A DNA stretch of 64,000 nt from Leptodontidium sp. MPI-SDFR-AT-0119 (lineage: Eukaryota > Ascomycota > Leotiomycetes > Helotiales > Leptodontidiaceae), in the NCBI GenBank assembly GCA_020726505.1, contig JAHLEZ010000013.1, forward strand, positions 186,001-250,000, read 5' to 3'. The notes under the pieces were generated by a model. The model was given only the letters and a program-made list of their open reading frames with translations. It did not search any database and was not told the origin of the DNA. The position numbers were made by a program, and so were the translations under genes. Each line of letters begins with the position of its first letter. The first letter of the stretch is position 1. Shown one piece after another: positions 30,735-41,978 of the stretch.

Positions 30735-32682
30735 CTACGTCGTCGGCGCAGCCAAGTTCCCCAACACCAAACTACTCGTCAGGGAGAACGTAGCGATGTT
30801 AATAGCAGCCGCGGCATTAGCCTGCGCCGCAGGTGTTGTACTTGGCGTTTGCAACGCAGCTGCTTGACCTAATGGTGCCGAGACTGGTAATTCGATCGTT
30901 GATGCTCCTGAGCTGGGTCCAGCTTCGGCAGCTGGAGCTGGAGCTGGTGGTGTGGGCGTCGGCGTGGGAGAGGGAGAGGGTGATGGTTCAACTTGAGGCT
31001 GAGCTACAGGTGCGGAAGACTGGACTTGAGGTTGAGGTGCTGGAGGAGCTTGAGATTGCGGTTGTGGTTCAGGTTGAGGCTGTGGTGGTTGAGCAGGAGG
31101 AGCTGCTCCAGGCGTGACTTTCACTATAGCAGCGCTCGTTAGAGTGCCTTGAGCTGGAGCACCTGGTGGTGGTGGAGGTGGATTCGCACCCGCTGGAGCG
31201 GGAGCAGCTGCATTTGTAGGTTTCACGATCGCGGGTGTGGTGAGGGTTGACATTGTCGTTCCTATAGCTGGGGCTGCGGCGGGTGCTTGGCCCATTTGTG
31301 CCATGTTGGGGAATGAACCTGGAGCGCAGAGACAGGAACAATCGCATGCTCCTCCAGCGACGAGCGTACCTACTCCTGAGGCCATTGCACCGGGAGCTCC
31401 GACTGCTGGAGGGGGAGCAGATGCTGCTGGTGGTGCCGCTGAAGCTACACCTCCGGTTGCTGCATGGTTGTTAGTCAGTGTTGTGGTGTGGTGTTGTGAA
31501 GCGACGTGTGTTTGTTGACTTACGGACATTGCCCACAGCGGGGTCGTTGGTTTTCACTATCGCTGGAGTCTTTCCTCCGCTTCCTGCTGGTGCTGTTCCC
31601 ATGGCTCCTGCTGGAGGGTTAACTCCTGGTGCTGCTGACGCTATATTTTGTCAGTTTTCGTAGAAACATCGATTGTGACTAACTCACCAGCTGCAGGATT
31701 TGCTGGGTCGTTGGTCTTGACTATTCCGGCTGTCTTCTGAGGTCCAGTTCCAGCTGCTGCTCCTGATGGAGGCATTACACCTGCTGGCATAACAGCTCCT
31801 GATGCTACATAATGTTAGTAGAGTTCATATTTTAGTACCAACCACACTAACCAACATCTGCATTCGCTGCATCTGAAGTCTTGACAATTGCCGCCGTTTT
31901 CGAACCTGTTCCACCAGTACCAGCTGCTCCCTCAGGAGGATTTACACCAGCAGGAGGGTTGACAGCCGCCGGCATATTCGAAGCTTCTGTAGGTGGTTTT
32001 GGACTTTCAGCTGCCTGTGCTTGTGCAGTAACAGTGATTATTTGAGTGACATTAGCCGCAAGTGGAGTAACAGTAACCGTCGAAGGTAACCTATTTCCTT
32101 TAGCATCCATCGTCTCGTATCGAGGAAATATCCATACCCTGTTCCTGCTGCCGCCACTCCAGGTACACTTATTGTCTTCTCAACCGTCACTGTCTTTTGC
32201 GCCGGACAACTCCCGTTATTGGCGGCCGCTGTCTGCACAGATTCTTGCGTTACTGTAACTGTTTTCACCTGTTGATCTCCTCCTCTGCTTCCTTGATTTC
32301 CTTTATTTCCCTGCTGGCTCCCATCACTTCCTTGTATCTGCCCACCTCCACTCCCACGTTGGATTCCCCCAGGTTGCGACGTTTCCAGTGCTGCTAATAG
32401 ATCGGCGATTCCATTTGGTTGTTGTCCCCCAGCTTCTTGTGGACTCGCACCACTGGCCTGTATCTGAGCCCCTCCACCACCTTGCTTTACTCCCCCCGGT
32501 TGCGAATTGTCCAGCGCTGCTAACAGATCCGAGAGACTATTTCGCTGTTGACCATGCTCGAACGGTCGATTTCCCTATCCATCATTAACTTCTATCACCA
32601 CCCAACTCCATCATCCCTCTCTTACCTGAACACAAGTTGAGATCGCCGCCACCAGCAGCGATGTCGATAAGAGTTTCCGCAT
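30735..32682 (-). CDS. secreted Pro/Ala-rich protein with repeated exons (AIVK repeats)
   Basis: Six exons (32682-32626, 32574-32138, 32090-31852, 31804-31688, 31640-31524, 31459-30735) encode 563 residues. Exon 1 is a signal peptide (MRKLLSTSLLVAAISTCVQ). Exon 2 has two imperfect copies of a unit with DLLAALDNSQPGG and DLLAALETSQPGG, then TVTVTQ and TVTVEKT stretches. Exons 4 and 5 are both exactly 117 bases, both phase 1 at each end, and both end in K-T-x-x-IVKTNDPA. The 3' part of exon 3 carries the same unit (AAIVKTSDAANADV). Two weaker copies lie in exon 6 (PAIVKPTNAA, AAIVKVTPGA). Exon 6 also has CDCSCLCAPG and a long PQ/PA-rich region. The last 26 residues are hydrophobic and could be a weak GPI signal. 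Function unknown; a wall or matrix protein is inference. Confidence 0.85.
31524..31640 (-). repeat. repeated exon, copy B (39 codons)
   Basis: Exon 5 of the AIVK-repeat protein, 117 bases. It has the same length, phase (1,1) and C-terminal motif as its neighbour at 31688-31804. The intron between them is 47 bases, the same as the preceding intron. Confidence 0.8.
31688..31804 (-). repeat. repeated exon, copy A (39 codons)
   Basis: Exon 4 of the AIVK-repeat protein, 117 bases, encoding a unit ending GIVKTNDPANPAA. It is the paralogue of 31524-31640. Symmetric phase-1 ends mean duplicates can be added without breaking the frame. Confidence 0.8.
32138..32574 (-). repeat. two-copy repeat in exon 2 of the AIVK-repeat protein
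   Basis: The first three-fifths of exon 2 is two imperfect repeats of roughly 40 codons. Each is led by (S/A)DLLAALxxSQPGG and then a Gly/Gln-rich stretch with QIQ. The repeat is direct and in frame. Exact boundaries are uncertain. Confidence 0.7.
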
Positions 32683-34254
32683 AATATCAAAGTATAATTA
32701 AAACCAAGGACAATAACCCAAAGAATGTGACATCCAACAGACCAGCCGTGGTATGTTGAAAGTAAGAGAAATCTTGGGGTCTCCAAAAAAAAGAGCGTGA
32801 CCGGCAGCTACAGAAACGAAAGCAACAGGACGAAGTGTAACCATCAAGAGAGAGATGGGCGATGCGAACTGCAGTCGGGGCGGAAACACTATCGAGGCTG
32901 ATCCGGCACCGTGCGGGAGGGCATTGGTGCTGTGGAAAAGGAAAGACTGGAGCCGCCACGCAAAACCTCGAGAAGAAAGAAAGATATTTTGGGAAAGAAG
33001 AAGAGAAAGATCAGATGAGATGAAGGACCCACCAAGCTTGGAACATCGGCATCGTTATCCCATCCCGGCACAGCGTTTCGCGATGTAGAAGCCACGGTTA
33101 GCCCAGTAGCCACGCACTGATGGAGTGCAAACAGCAAAGCGCCCGCGATGCTGGTTCGATGGACCTCGTGCCAAACAGTCTCATGGGAGTCGGAGAGTTG
33201 CGTTCGTCAGACGCCCAAGTCTTGGAAAGGGCAGAAATGAGGTTCCCCAGACAAGTCAGGTTTCATCAAGCCTTTAGCGAAGCGATGTGTGGGATCGAGA
33301 TTCAGGGGCTCGACCGAAGGACCAATCAGAGCTGCAAGCCTCAGCGGATGCAGGTACAATTTGAAGGGTCCTCAGGAGGGCGAGACCACTTGATCCGCAG
33401 GCTTCATGATGTTGACGTGAGGCCAAACATCGCGAGTCGCTGCTGAGGCTGGGTTTTGGGAGGCTGTTGTTTCGTTTGAATAGGACACGACAGCTCGCCC
33501 CATTATCCAAACGCGGTAAACATCACTGGAAGTCTAAGCGATCCACCTTTCTGACTTGTGAAAAGGAAAACGATATGTAAGCATATCCATCCAAATCGGA
33601 TGATGAAGCCTTGATGAATGCTCGGCATAAGCTTGACCGGCGGATCAGTATCAGGACTGAAGGTTGTAACGTGAAGTGCCAAGCCCTGGACTGATCGGAG
33701 CTGGGAGTGCAGGTATGCGTTGGTATCATCCTCATCAGGCAATAGTCGAGAGAAAATCATTCCAGATAGATGAAGAGCACAGAAATTCCAAATCAAGTAC
33801 AAATGAAGATATAAACCAAGAGTCGAAAAAACCGATAGGGCTAATGAATCCGTGGAGGTAAAGTAGGAAAGGTTATCTCAGACTCAGCCCTGTCTAAATT
33901 GACAGGATCGGAGTCTCGGTTGGCCAAAGCCCGTCGGACTCGCCAAAGCCGGACACTAGTTCCCGTCCCCAAAAATCGATGACGCTTATGAGTCTGGAAA
34001 TCGAAGCCATCACGACTAAGATCTTTCTAGACTTTCGTAATATCTTCGAATTCGCCTACTACGGCCTCTGTTACTGTTGGTCGCTAAGAGCAACTATACT
34101 ATAAGAAGTAGAGGTTGCTAGGCTGACATCAATGATTTGATGAAAGGCTGAGCCTCGTCTTGATTTGTACTTTATCCAGTGTTCCTGTTGATCTGAAACC
34201 CTTCTTTCAACACCACACTTCAGTATCAGCACTCCCTGAGTACCAACCAGCAGT
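32683..34254. other. divergent intergenic region
   Basis: About 1.6 kb between the starts of the AIVK-repeat gene (minus) and the DUF1295 gene (plus). The only frames are short and without domains. Promoters of both genes presumably lie here. Confidence 0.5.
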
Positions 34255-35390
34255 ATGGCTGTCCATGTTCTAGACGACTATTATCTTGCCATCACCCTCC
34301 TCATAACAATCGGCTATCAACTTTTCTTCTTCGCGATTGCCTTCTCTTTGAAGTTTGACAAGCTCACAGGTAAACACTCTTCTTGGACGAGTAAGTATTG
34401 GCCTGGCTAACCATCCCAAGACTTCGCTGGAGGAACCAACTTCGTCGTCCTAGCCATCATAACCCTCGCATTCAGCGGCCATCACCATGCACGTCAGATT
34501 GTCACCAGTCTCTTCATAATGATATGGGGAGCTCGACTCTCTGCATTCCTTCTCTTCCGAATAATCAAGACTGGCAAAGATGACCGCTTCGACGACAAGC
34601 GCGACCACTTCTTCAAGTTCCTCGGGTTTTGGATCTTCCAGATGTTCTGGGTCTGGACTGTGTCACTTCCAGTCACCGTCTTGAACTCTCCAAATGTCAC
34701 GCAATACCCGCAGCCAGATTTTGGAACGGGACGAGATATCGCAGGGGTGGTATTGTGGTCTATTGGGATCATAATGGAGAGTGTTAGCGATGTGCAGAAA
34801 TACCTCTTCAAAGTTAAGCAGAGCGATAAGTCTGCTATTTGCGACAAGGGTTTTTTCAATTGGTCAAGACATCCTAACTATTTCGGGGAGATCACCATTC
34901 AGTTTGGTTAGTCTGGCACATCTGACCTGTATTATTCTCTGCTGACATCTCAGGAATCTACATGATCGCCGTCTCGCCAGCAGCAAATGGATACGTCCGC
35001 GGACAAGCCTACAAAGCGCTCTACGCCACTATCCTCGGCCCTTTCTTCCTCACTATCCTCCTCATGTTCGTCTCAGGCCTGACTCTCCAAGAACGACCCG
35101 GGGCAAAGAAACGATATGAGAAGAATAATCATTGGGAGAAATATTCTCGCTACTTGAACCGAACTAGCATATTGATTCCCTTCCCACCACAAATCTACTC
35201 GAAACTACCCACCATCATCAAGCGAACAATCTTCCTAGAATTCCCTATCTATGTATTCGATCCGGCGAAGCATTCGGATGTTGGGAAGGGACAGAGTGGT
35301 GCAGAGGAAGGGAATGGTGGGAATAAGAATACGGATTCGAGACAGAGTAGGGATCAACTTGTTGGAGAGAATTCTAGCTCGAGGAATTGA
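34255..35390 (+). CDS. DUF1295 (steroid-reductase-like) membrane protein
   Basis: Three exons (34255-34369, 34421-34906, 34954-35390), 345 residues. It has several hydrophobic segments (YYLAITLLITIGYQLFFF, DIAGVVLWSIGIIMESVSD, LYATILGPFFLTILLMFVSG) and the DUF1295 signature: VSDVQKYLFK, then FFNWSRHPNYFGEITIQFG, then GLTLQERPGAKKRYEKN. The HPNYFGE block resembles the cofactor-facing site of 5-alpha-reductase and isoprenylcysteine methyltransferase relatives. Substrate unknown. It ends in a polar low-complexity tail. First-intron donors at 34370 (used here) and 34391 are close, but the second would leave a 30-base intron, which is too short. Confidence 0.85.
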
Positions 35391-35844
35391 GGATTGACAT
35401 TGATGGCAAGTGGAGAGAAGGAAGGAGTTACAGTAATGATAATCTAGCTAATTCACGAATCACGACTCAATATGAACTGCATGCAGTGACATGCAGCCAC
35501 TTACGTACCATATCCCGTCTGTTCGGGTCATCTATCACGAAATCATGTGATAGCGGGACTTCATCTTAACTCATCCATACTTGACCGCGATTCTCTCTCC
35601 ACAACGCGGTGAGGAGTCAACAAAAGAACTCCGTAACTGGCTTTGAAGAGATTCTCTAAATTCCCAAAGCACGCCTCTATTTAAAAACATCCCATTCAAC
35701 CCTACAATTCACTTCTCCCATCCCAAATTACCCCGCCGCAGCCTCGCCAACCCCACCACCCTCCCCCATAACGTACAGCCTCTCTCCCCCTGCATCCCTC
35801 AATCTCACCACCTCTCAACTTCACTACACACTCCACCGTCAAAA
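35391..35844. other. intergenic
   Basis: About 450 bases between the DUF1295 stop and the GFA-domain start. The last part is pyrimidine-rich, with repeated CACCC/CTCC, as in a fungal leader. Confidence 0.5.
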
Positions 35845-36832
35845 ATGAACGCCTCCTGCCAATGCGGCGCCATAAAATTCAAGACGCCCCTCCCCAAACC
35901 CCTCGCAGTCTACATCTGCCACTGCGACGAGTGCCGTCTGCAATCCGGTTCCGCGTACGGATGCTCAGCTATCTTTCCCGCTTTCAAATTGCCTGGGAAG
36001 GATAAATTGAGCTGTTATTCGTGAGTGTGGTTTATTTTTTTGATATTGATTACTGGTGCTGGTTTTATGGTTTACTGGGTTTGATATTTAATTCGGGAAT
36101 GGGGAGTTCGGAGTTTGAGGACGAGAGAGTTATGTGAGATAGGGATAAAGAGGATGTGTTTGTTGATATTTATATTTATATTTTGATGGATTTGATGATT
36201 GTTTGTTTGGAGATTCAACATTCCCCCCTCTCCCAATTCAACTTTCACTCAACCCCGAATCTCATCACCAACTACAGTAGCTAATACCCACCCAAAACCA
36301 GACGTCCGACAGCATCCGGCCACATGCTAAACTGCTATTTCTGCAAAAGCTGCGGAACGCGAGTCATCCACTCGACTCCGGGAAAGAGCATAGTGAGCGT
36401 AAAAGGCGGATGTATCGAAGGTTTGGACTTCAATTCGGCGAGGCATATTTGGTGTAAACGAGCTGTAAGTCTTCCCTTTTATCTCTCTAACTTCTTTTTT
36501 CAAACCCTCCAAAACCCCCCAAATTTTTGGGTTGGATTTCTACTACGAAGCGAAAAGCGATAAACATACCTGGAAATCCTGGGTTGGAAAGAGGGGAGGG
36601 GTGGGGTGGTTTAAAGCACAATCAAAGCTGACAAAATGGAAAGATGGTACCTATCCCCGAAGGCGTCGAGCGCCACGACGAAGAGCCCGATAATGAGAAC
36701 TATGCGCATGATATCGAGCAGAGCGATATGGCACAGAGTGATGGTGGTGGTAGTACGCGGGAGGGATCTGGTAATGGGAAAGGTAGTTCTGGTTCTGAGA
36801 GGGTTGATATGTTTGATGGGATGCGAGGCTGA
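35845..36832 (+). CDS. GFA-domain (CENP-V/GFA type) zinc protein
   Basis: Three exons (35845-36020, 36302-36464, 36644-36832) give 175 residues. Cysteines match the GFA zinc-binding fold: CQCG near residues 5-8, CHCDEC, and CKSCG after the first intron. The run GTRVIHSTPG, then VSVKGGCIEGLDF is also typical. GFA-domain proteins were named after glutathione-dependent formaldehyde-activating enzyme, but most fungal members have no known substrate. Introns are unusually long for this window (281 and 179 bases), so a donor or acceptor could be misplaced. The phases nevertheless join cleanly (TRPTASGHM-type linker; RA/MVPIPEG). It converges on the SDR gene. Confidence 0.82.
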
Positions 36833-37109
36833 GTGCGGTTGATTTAGGTTCGTTTTGAGGTAGGTAGATGGGGGATGGGCCTGAGGTGTTGGCTGGGGTG
36901 TTGATTGGGATTTGAGGCTTGACTTTGGGGGTATGGATTTTGACGTGAAGCTGTAGTGAGGGAGTAGAAGAGTTTGGGGCGAAGCAATGATATTCTATAA
37001 TTCTGAGTCATAGAAACTCGACAAATACGTTTCCCACCGCTTGCAATGCTAATCCAACTCCTATAAAGTTAAAAAAAAAAAAAACAGCCCCTCACACAAA
37101 ACCACACAG

Positions 37110-37926
37110 CTAAGCCATCCCCCCATTCACCCTTACCGTCTGTCCTGTAAGCCACCTCGACCCCTCCCCACTCAAGAACGCAACAACCTCCGCAATCTCC
37201 TCCGGCTTCCCAATACGATTCTGTGGGTTCAAGCCCGAAATGATCTTCAAGACATGCTCAGGCTTGCCTTTCATGAAGAGATCCGTAGCTGTAGGACCCG
37301 GAGCGACGGCGTTGACCATGATGCCTTTTCGAGAGAGATCTTTGGATAGCACGCGGGTCATTTGCTCGATTGCGCCTTTGGAGGCTACGTACGCGAGGTA
37401 GTTTGGTGTTACGGTCGTGGCAGTGCATTGGGTTGTTGAGAAGAGAATTATGCGTCCCCCGGATGTCATATGTGGTGCTGCTTTCTGGATTGTGTATTAG
37501 CGTCGATTCTATCCAGATTCTGATGGATCTCCATTGTGGAATGGAATGAGGGAGGATATTTACCTGAGAAAGAAACAACGGCCCCTTAGCATTCACATTG
37601 AACACCCGGTCAAACTCGCTCTCAGTCAGATTCTCCAACTCATTCAATGGCATGATACCAGCGCACGCAACCAGGATATCAAGTCTACCGAAATGCTCGA
37701 CTGATTCCTCGACTAAAGTGGTGATCTCAGAGACGTTGCCGACGTCGGCTTTGATGGCGAAGGCGTTGGATGAACCGATTTCCTGGACGGTTTCCGAGGC
37801 TGATGAGGCGTCGCTTGAGTAGTTGACTATGACTTTTGCTCCGAGTGAGGCGAGGTGGATTGATATTGAGCGGCCGATTCCTTTCGAACCACCGGTTACG
37901 AGAGCGACTTTGCCGGTGAGAGACAT
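37110..37926 (-). CDS. short-chain dehydrogenase/reductase (SDR)
   Basis: Two exons (37926-37564, 37484-37110) give 245 residues, the classical SDR length. It has the TGGSKGIG cofactor loop, ADVGN, the LVACAGIM pattern, NVNAKG, and active-site residues in TPNYLAYVASKGAIEQ (YxxxK). It closes with RWLTGQTVRVNGGMA. After the cofactor strand comes VNYSSD, which favours NADP(H) as in ketoacyl- and versicolorin-reductase relatives. Substrate unknown. A 79-base intron lies between FLSQ and KAAPHM. Upstream codons in the same frame exist, but the start at MSLTGKVALVTG fits the family. Confidence 0.9.
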
Positions 37927-39111
37927 GTTGAGTTGGGTGAAGTTGAGTTGGAGAGCTTTGCAGTAGGTACTTGGGTTCAAAAGAGTTTGGAGTTTGAGAT
38001 ATATCTTGTAGTTGAGATATGGAATGTGGTCTGAAGTGAGAATGAAGAAAAGGTATTTGAGCAAGAAGAAAGCAGGACTTATATACTTTCCACCATCAGC
38101 CTCTCGAGGCTACAAGTATGAAAAGCAATTCCCGCAAGACTGATTACGTACATACATAGATCCACCTGTGCATTGAACACACATGCGTCATGGCCCATAG
38201 GTACATAATAAATCTCAGCACTAACTTACTTCGTGGTCATAAGGGGCTGAAAAAGTGTTTTCGAGGACTTGATAGCGTTATCTCCATGGCTTCCACGGAT
38301 TTTATGTCCATGACATCTACCCGCGGGTTTACCAATGGAGTCAAGAACTACTTGCATCCATTAAGATGGAGTTGTTGAAAATTTGCGGATCTGCTAGAAA
38401 GTGTGCTGGGGATAGATGAAGTGGTGGCCTTCTGTGAGTATCGCTTATCTTCAACTCCGTGGCGATAACAGAGGCGATAGAATTATTGGTCCACCAATGG
38501 ATGGGCTTCGAATTCCAGGGCAACATGACAGTTAAAAATTGATGCAGAAGTTCCATGCTGTAAGATGAAGCGGTAAAGCTCTATCCAGACGACACTCCGT
38601 AGAGTGGCTTGCTTCCACATACAACAGAGCACGAAATACTATCGACGCGGTACGAGCGGATGGCTGGAAGTAGAAGTCCACCAAAGTCGTAATTTGCTTA
38701 TAGTCGCAGCTACGGAAGAGTGCTGCAGAATATCATGGTCCATATTTCATACAGTTTTTCTGAATTATGAGGCAAGAAAATGGTTCAAAGTGACAGTCGA
38801 GCTTGGGTTGAAAGTGAAAAGATGTTTCCTGGGGAAGCTTCGGAGCTCAGGCGCGCTAAAATTAAGGCCGATGACTTCCTTCCAGCGACGAGGCTGCGAC
38901 TTCAACATCACCTTCGTCTCCCATTTTTATGCCACCAACGACGATTATTTCGAGTCTTGCCTCCGACCCTAATTCACTCACTTCGAAGGTCTACTAGCTA
39001 CCACCAGAATCAGTCTTCGAGTTATCTTCCCAGCGTCTGGCGCAATCAAATCTCCCCGCTCTTGTACCTCAATCCAACCAACAGCTTCGAATCAGCTACC
39101 CAACGGTCAAG
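37927..39111. other. divergent intergenic, SDR / TFIIS
   Basis: About 1.2 kb between divergent starts. Short frames lack domain features. No tRNA or repeat seen. Confidence 0.55.
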
Positions 39112-40145
39112 ATGGACGCGAAGGAAGTTAATACGCGCATACAGTCGCTGCAGAAGGCGTTAGCAGAGAAGCAGCCTGCGTCGGTCATTATCAACATGCT
39201 TGAGACATTGAAGAAGGAAGTCGTCCCAACCGAGGAACTCTTGAGGGTACGTAGAACAGACACTGCGCGTTCGCATTCCTCGGAATGCATCTGGACACCA
39301 GTGTGCGCAACTTCATTGTCCGCGACAAAGACTGACTGAACCTCCTCAGACCACCAAAGCCGGTATCGTCGTCTCAAAGCAAAAAGCAAACCCCAACAAG
39401 GAGGTCTCGAAGCTCGCCTCGGAGATTGTCCAAAAGTGGAAGCAGATTGTTCAGGGTGGTCAGAAGAAGAAGACTATGGCTGCGCCAGCTGGATCATCCC
39501 CTCCGAAATCGAACTCACCAGCACCTCCGCATGAGAATAAGGCATTCAAGGGCGATGTCACCAAGAGACGCTGGGAGACTGAGAAAGTGAGCATCGAGCG
39601 CACAGGTACACCATCACGAGATGCTTGCATCGGACTTATCTACAATGGTTTGGCATTCATGTGCGACGAATCATCTACGAATGTCATGATCAAAGCTTTG
39701 GCCGTTGAGGAGGCTGCATACGAGACCTACAAAGGTGATACGAAAGAATACCGCGCCAAACTCCGCTCCCTCTTCCAAAACCTCAAACACAAGGACAACC
39801 GAGAACTAGGCCCACGAGTCATGTCCGGGGAGATCACACCAGCTAGGTTCGTGGTCATGAGCCATGATGATCTGAAGTCATCTCAGCGCAAGGAGGAAGA
39901 CAAGAAGCTGGAGAAGGATAACATGAAGAAGGCTCAGGTTCCTATGGCAGAGAAGAGTATCAGTGATGCGCTCAAGTGTGGAAAGTGTGGTCAGAAGAAA
40001 GTCAGCTACAGTCAGGCTCAGACTCGCAGTGCTGATGAACCTATGACTACTTTCTGTGAATGCACAGTCTGTGGTAATCGTTGGAAGGTAAGAATGTGTA
40101 GCACCTGCATTGTCAAACAGCTGCTAACAATACTAGTTCTCTTGA
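39112..40145 (+). CDS. dst1: transcription elongation factor TFIIS
   Basis: Three exons (39112-39246, 39350-40087, 40137-40145) give 293 residues. The N-terminal LW/TFIIN domain is in MDAKEVNTRIQSLQKALAEK and VVSKQKANPNKEVSKLASEI. The central domain has GLAFMCDESSTNVMIKALAV and KDNRELGPRVMSGEITPARF. The zinc ribbon has CGKCG, RSADEP (the catalytic acidic pair, QTRSADEPM) and CTVCGNRWK. TFIIS inserts its acidic tip into Pol II to stimulate cleavage of backtracked RNA. The final exon is only nine bases (Phe-Ser-stop) after a 49-base intron. It replaces the usual C-terminal Cys with Ser, so the last zinc ligand set should be checked. Confidence 0.93.
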
Positions 40146-40640
40146 GCTTGGCAATCCGCAATGTTTTTCATCAATTCCAAGGTCCCTGTCTCAAACTCAG
40201 GCGGAGTAATACTTCGACGGGTACCTGCATACACAACTTCACTTCTTCATTGTGCCTTTATGGATGGCTTGGGGGTTTGGGAATGGCATTTTAGGTCTTT
40301 TGCTAGTTTTGACGAGAGCACATGAGATCAAGAAGCGTTGATTTGGTTTCCAAACTTCGACTAGTATTTCTTCAGGTTTGCATTCTCGCCTTTGCTGGCG
40401 TTTTGTGCAATACCTTGGCTTGGCGCTTAATGCTAGAGGATAATAGAACGCCTTGCGAACATGACTTATAGATCACCCTAATTTTCGCTTGTGACTTTGG
40501 ACGCAGCCAGCTTTTGGCTTCTGCGGACCTCTTTGGATCGTGGCCATAAGCCGAGTAGCTCTTGGGCATCGTTGTCAGCCACTGTTGTTTGGCGTTGTGT
40601 AGAACTTGGATGGATAGATGGTAGACCAGATGCAAGATCT
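40146..40640. other. convergent 3' flanks, TFIIS / Mcy1-like
   Basis: About 495 bases between two convergent stops. No coding signal. Confidence 0.55.
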
Positions 40641-41978
40641 TCATCTCTCCTCCTTAATCCCGAGCAAAGCCAAGAGATCAGTCTGATCATGCTCCTCCTC
40701 CAAGCCCATTTCCCCAACCTTCATCCAGAACTTACTGAGATGCCTTGTGCCACTATCACAAAGAATAGTAATAACCCTACTCTCCCTCGACATCTTCAAA
40801 GCCGTAACTACAGCAGCAACACAATTCACCGCACTACTACTACCCACGAAGATCCCATCCTTCTCAACCAACCACCTCGCCATCTTGAGAGCTTGCAGAT
40901 CCGTGACTTTGACAGCATCATCGATCAATTCTCTCCCAGCTTCGAAATTCTCGGTCAGGCGGTTGATACCAATCCCCTCCACAATAGTATCGACCTGCTG
41001 CCTCCTTCTCGTGCCCTCTTTCTCGGTATTGGAAAACATAACCCCATGCTTGATTTTATTGTAAAGTCCACTTCCCTCGGGATCAGCCAGGACAACTCTA
41101 AGATCTTTACCCATCCCCATCTCCTGTTTCAGATAAACCGAGATTCCAGAGACAGTTCCACCAGTCCCAGCACCCGCAACAAAAGCATCAATCTGCCCAC
41201 CAGTCTGCTGCCAGATTTCCGGTCCCGTACTCTTCAAATGCGACCTATAATTTGCCAACGACTCGAACTGATCCGCAAAGAAGCCCCGACTATCATCCTT
41301 CCCAGAAGCAGTATGTTCCGCCGCCCTCCGTCTAGCCAAATTGACGAAATGCTCTGTAGACGTGATAGGCGCAGGAGTGACCCTCTCAACCGTAGCTCCA
41401 AGATGATGCAAAAGATCCGACTTCTCCTTACTCTGATCATTCGGCATGCAAATGTGCGCTTTATACCCCAACGCCCTCGCCAACGTCGCGAGAGAAATAC
41501 CCGTAGATCCAACTGTGCCCTCATATATCGTGTCCCCTCTCCCCGGCTCTAGAAGTCCATCCTCCTCGGCCATGCGTATCATATTCAATGCCACCCTATC
41601 CTTAGGACTACCTCCGGCTCCATTGAGAAACTCTGCTTTGGCGAGGATAGTGCATCCCGTAGCTTCAGACAAGCTCTTAATCTTGAAGAGCGGCGTGTTG
41701 CCTATACAACCCTCGATCCCTTCTGGTATTGGCGGGGTCGGGAGACCAACTACGGATTGTCGCGAATTACGGGTGTGGTCTTCGAGTTTGACGGGCGGGA
41801 GATAGGTACTTCCCGGTCGGGAGTCTGTAGATGAAGCTTTCTGCCCTTGCCGTCGCTGGTATCGTCGTTCGAGGTCAGGATACAAATCTTTGAAACCAAG
41901 TGTAAGGAGGATGCCGGCGCAGAAAGCAACTGCCACAGCAGCAGTGCCATAGGCTTTAGGATGATTGCTCATAGACAT
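40641..41978 (-). CDS. Mcy1-type cysteine synthase-like PLP protein
   Basis: A single exon of 445 residues from ATG 41978. An N-terminal membrane span (TAAVAVAFCAGILLTLGF) is followed by the PLP-dependent fold II core: GNTPLFKIKSLSEATGC, GSPKDRVALNMI (the PLP-lysine in SPKDR), EGTVGSTGISLATLARALGY, GAGTGGTVSGISVYLK and SSSAVNCVAAVVTALKMS. It resembles yeast YGR012W (Mcy1), an outer-membrane mitochondrial relative of cysteine synthase, rather than the soluble enzyme. The catalytic function of that clade is unsettled. A longer in-frame start (42086) exists. It is divergent from the NDUFAF7-like gene with 200 bases between. Confidence 0.9.
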   Translation of the reverse strand: MSMSNHPKAYGTAAVAVAFCAGILLTLGFKDLYPDLERRYQRRQGQKASSTDSRPGSTYLPPVKLEDHTRNSRQSVVGLPTPPIPEGIEGCIGNTPLFKIKSLSEATGCTILAKAEFLNGAGGSPKDRVALNMIRMAEEDGLLEPGRGDTIYEGTVGSTGISLATLARALGYKAHICMPNDQSKEKSDLLHHLGATVERVTPAPITSTEHFVNLARRRAAEHTASGKDDSRGFFADQFESLANYRSHLKSTGPEIWQQTGGQIDAFVAGAGTGGTVSGISVYLKQEMGMGKDLRVVLADPEGSGLYNKIKHGVMFSNTEKEGTRRRQQVDTIVEGIGINRLTENFEAGRELIDDAVKVTDLQALKMARWLVEKDGIFVGSSSAVNCVAAVVTALKMSRESRVITILCDSGTRHLSKFWMKVGEMGLEEEHDQTDLLALLGIKEER

